Assembly: GCA_035937155.1 (NCBI GenBank)
Contig: DASYVJ010000043.1
Span: 68,408-132,407 of the forward strand
DNA length: 64,000 nucleotides
DNA from: Palsa-870 sp035937155
GTDB lineage: Bacteria; Chloroflexota; Dormibacteria; Dormibacterales; Dormibacteraceae
Direction of reading: 5' to 3'
The position numbers and the translations under genes are program-made. The first letter of the stretch is position 1. Every line of letters starts with the position of its first letter. Under the pieces are notes generated by a model that saw only the letters and a program-made list of their open reading frames with translations, did no database searches and was not told the origin of the DNA. Positions 62,586 through 64,000 of this stretch are shown here, piece after piece.

Positions 62586-63406
62586 GCCTGCCGTTTGCGT
62601 CCCCAGGCCTGAACCAGCAACTTCTCGATCACCAAAGTGTTCGGATCGGCGAGATGGCTGGTCAAGGCTGCAATATGAGAATCGGGCTCCTCCGCCTCCA
62701 TCACTCTCATCCCGATCAACTTGGGACGCAGCGACTGAACCAGCGAGATGAGGTGTGTACGGCGGTACTGACCCGGCTCGGGAAGCTCGGCCTGGACGTG
62801 CGCCTGGACATCGAGGACTCCCGCGCTTCGGAGCAGGGCAGGGAGGCGCCGTCCTATGAAAGGGTCGCCTCCGCCAGCTCGGTGAATGGTGTGAAACGCA
62901 TCCAGCAGCGTGGTCCACGAGGCATGCTCTGGATGGCAGAGCCACGACACGTTGTCGATATCCTCCAGCGCGATCGCTCCGCCAGGGGCTGTGAGGGCGA
63001 GCATCTCGGAAAGCAGTGGCTCGCGTTCCGGGACGTTGACCATTACGAGCCGCTCATGGACGAGATCGAAGGATTCCCGTTCCAGCCCGCTGTTAAGGGC
63101 GTCCGCCTCCACGATCACGACGTTTGTCAGACCAAGACGTTCGACCTCTTGCTTGGCCATCTGGGCGAACCGCGGTTCCCGCTCGAGACCAACGACCTTG
63201 CCTCGGGGTCCCACCCGCTCCGACAAAAGGCCGAGGATGCCGATTGGACCGCAGCCTACGTCAAGGACCCTCGCTCCGGGCTGGATCCCCAAGGCGTCGA
63301 GCAGCCAGCGAGCTGAAGCCTCATATTCGGCCGCCTGGGCCCGGAGTCGGGTCAGCTCCGCCTCGCCGCCGCCGAGAACATAGTCAGCCGACGGAACGCT
63401 ACTCAT
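62579..63406 (-). CDS. Class I SAM-dependent methyltransferase
   Basis: The 275-residue protein has YVLGGGEAELTRLRAQAAEY at the N-terminus, motif I ARVLDVGCGPIGILGLLSER, KVVGLEREPRFAQMAKQEVE, VVIVEADALNSGLERESFDL, and GGAIALEDIDNVSWLCHPEH. This is the UbiE/methyltransferase-11-like group often found as a solitary gene; the substrate is unknown. The C-terminal SHLADPNTLVIEKLLVQAWG helix ends it. The ATG at 63406 follows AAGGAGAT, a good ribosome binding site. Confidence 0.88.
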   Translation of the reverse strand: MSSVPSADYVLGGGEAELTRLRAQAAEYEASARWLLDALGIQPGARVLDVGCGPIGILGLLSERVGPRGKVVGLEREPRFAQMAKQEVERLGLTNVVIVEADALNSGLERESFDLVHERLVMVNVPEREPLLSEMLALTAPGGAIALEDIDNVSWLCHPEHASWTTLLDAFHTIHRAGGGDPFIGRRLPALLRSAGVLDVQAHVQAELPEPGQYRRTHLISLVQSLRPKLIGMRVMEAEEPDSHIAALTSHLADPNTLVIEKLLVQAWGRKRQAQ

Positions 63407-63460
63407 TCGTGTATCTCCTTGGACATGCGGATAGGGCAGTCGCGAGAACTCTGGAGCACA

Positions 63461-64000
63461 TCAGCGGGTGGATGAGCCGACCAACCCCTCAAGCCCGTGA
63501 ATCGACTCGATCATCCCGAGATGCCGGCTCAGGTGTTCGAGGTAGATGAGGACGTTGTCGAGCTGTGTGTCGCCATCCGGATCGTCCTTTGCAACAGCCA
63601 GTAACAGAGCATCCGGTATGAGCTCGATCGCCTCCTCGGCGTAGGCGAAGGCGAGTCTGGCGTAGCCGACGACTTCCTTTTGGTCCGGGAACCGAATCTC
63701 TTCCGCCGCCTCGTTGGACATCTCGGTTCCGGTGTCGCGCCGGCCCATCGAGCCTGAAGCCAGGGACCATCGATCCGCCAGCGATTCTCTCTCCCACACC
63801 TGTGTACGAGGATCCTGAGCCAAGGCCCTGTGAAAGTAGGAGGCGAGAACGTCGTCCCAGCGGGCGGCGTGCCACAGCTGCCAGGCGACCGAGTGAAGAC
63901 TTGGACCGGCGCTCCACGCAAATTGCTCGGGCGACAGCTCCTCCGCCGCCGTTAACAATCGCTCATGCGTGAGCCTGTAGAACCGTAAAAGTGTCTCCCT
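63461..64000 (-). CDS. DinB-superfamily protein (5' end outside the window)
   Basis: The frame stays open to the window edge: RETLLRFYRLTHERLLTAAE precedes ELSPEQFAWSAGPSLHSVAW, QLWHAARWDDVLASYFHRAL. DinB-like proteins are four-helix bundles with three metal-binding His; here His in SLHSVAWQLWHAARW and a final YLEHLSRHLGMIESIHGLEG fit. They are metal-dependent, often thiol-transferases. The ATG or TTG at 63958 would truncate the first helix, so the true start lies beyond base 64000. Confidence 0.85.
   Translation of the reverse strand, partial: RETLLRFYRLTHERLLTAAEELSPEQFAWSAGPSLHSVAWQLWHAARWDDVLASYFHRALAQDPRTQVWERESLADRWSLASGSMGRRDTGTEMSNEAAEEIRFPDQKEVVGYARLAFAYAEEAIELIPDALLLAVAKDDPDGDTQLDNVLIYLEHLSRHLGMIESIHGLEGLVGSSTR

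Overview
The window is GC-rich, gene-dense bacterial DNA with many GTG and TTG starts, several starts that look leaderless, and families typical of soil Terrabacteria: LLM flavin enzymes, an MDMPI/DinB-type thiol enzyme, large LuxR- and XRE-type STAND regulators, and many two-component proteins. A Chloroflexota, Dormibacterota or actinobacterial relative fits. No ribosomal protein or rRNA gene is present, so the phylum is a guess.

Signalling block (1 to 23.2 kb). The left edge holds the start of a histidine kinase behind a tiny membrane protein, a frameshifted NarL-type response regulator, and a DNA-binding MEDS-domain regulator. A three-gene phosphorelay follows on the minus strand: a CACHE-domain kinase with a repetitive coiled coil, an Rcp1-like receiver, and a REC-PAS-kinase-REC hybrid. 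A long minus-strand chemosensory operon (19.8 to 7.9 kb) runs through five methyl-accepting proteins, CheW, a CheA-receiver hybrid, CheR with TPRs, and a receiver fused to a MinD/CpaE-type ATPase. No CheB is visible. A CHRD lipoprotein, an intact paralogue of the broken response regulator, a STAS-like protein and an AAA-type ATPase complete the block.

Metabolic block (23.2 to 39.2 kb). It holds a MetE-like enzyme, a PaaK-like CoA ligase, a citryl-CoA lyase-like protein, an MhqO-like dioxygenase, an MDMPI-domain protein, a maleylacetate reductase-like dehydrogenase, an MhqD-like esterase and a 3-hydroxyisobutyrate dehydrogenase-like enzyme, which suggests aromatic or quinone metabolism. It also holds an EncFtn-type ferritin without an encapsulin gene, an LLM oxidoreductase with a methyltransferase, an ABC exporter, a membrane glycosyltransferase-like protein and pterin carbinolamine dehydratase. 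REP-like palindromes (CCTCCCC...GGGGAGG) lie between many of these genes, and one is inside cheA.

Accessory block (39.2 to 64 kb). tRNA-Val and tRNA-Glu mark its left end. Two related families of 40 to 60 bp repeats, both ending in a sequence like the 3' end of that tRNA-Glu, then punctuate the DNA up to 62.2 kb. One gene or a small group sits between successive copies: SnoaL proteins with STAND regulators, VapBC, a cupin, an FAD oxidoreductase, an FMO-like enzyme, a wHTH/membrane pair, RDD, methyltransferase, TetR/cupin, SDR, a NarL two-component system, and lipoproteins. Several of these genes are broken by frameshifts or stop codons, and a Mutator-type transposase remnant lies in the middle. 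No integrase is present. This repeat-punctuated gene array is the most unusual feature of the window.
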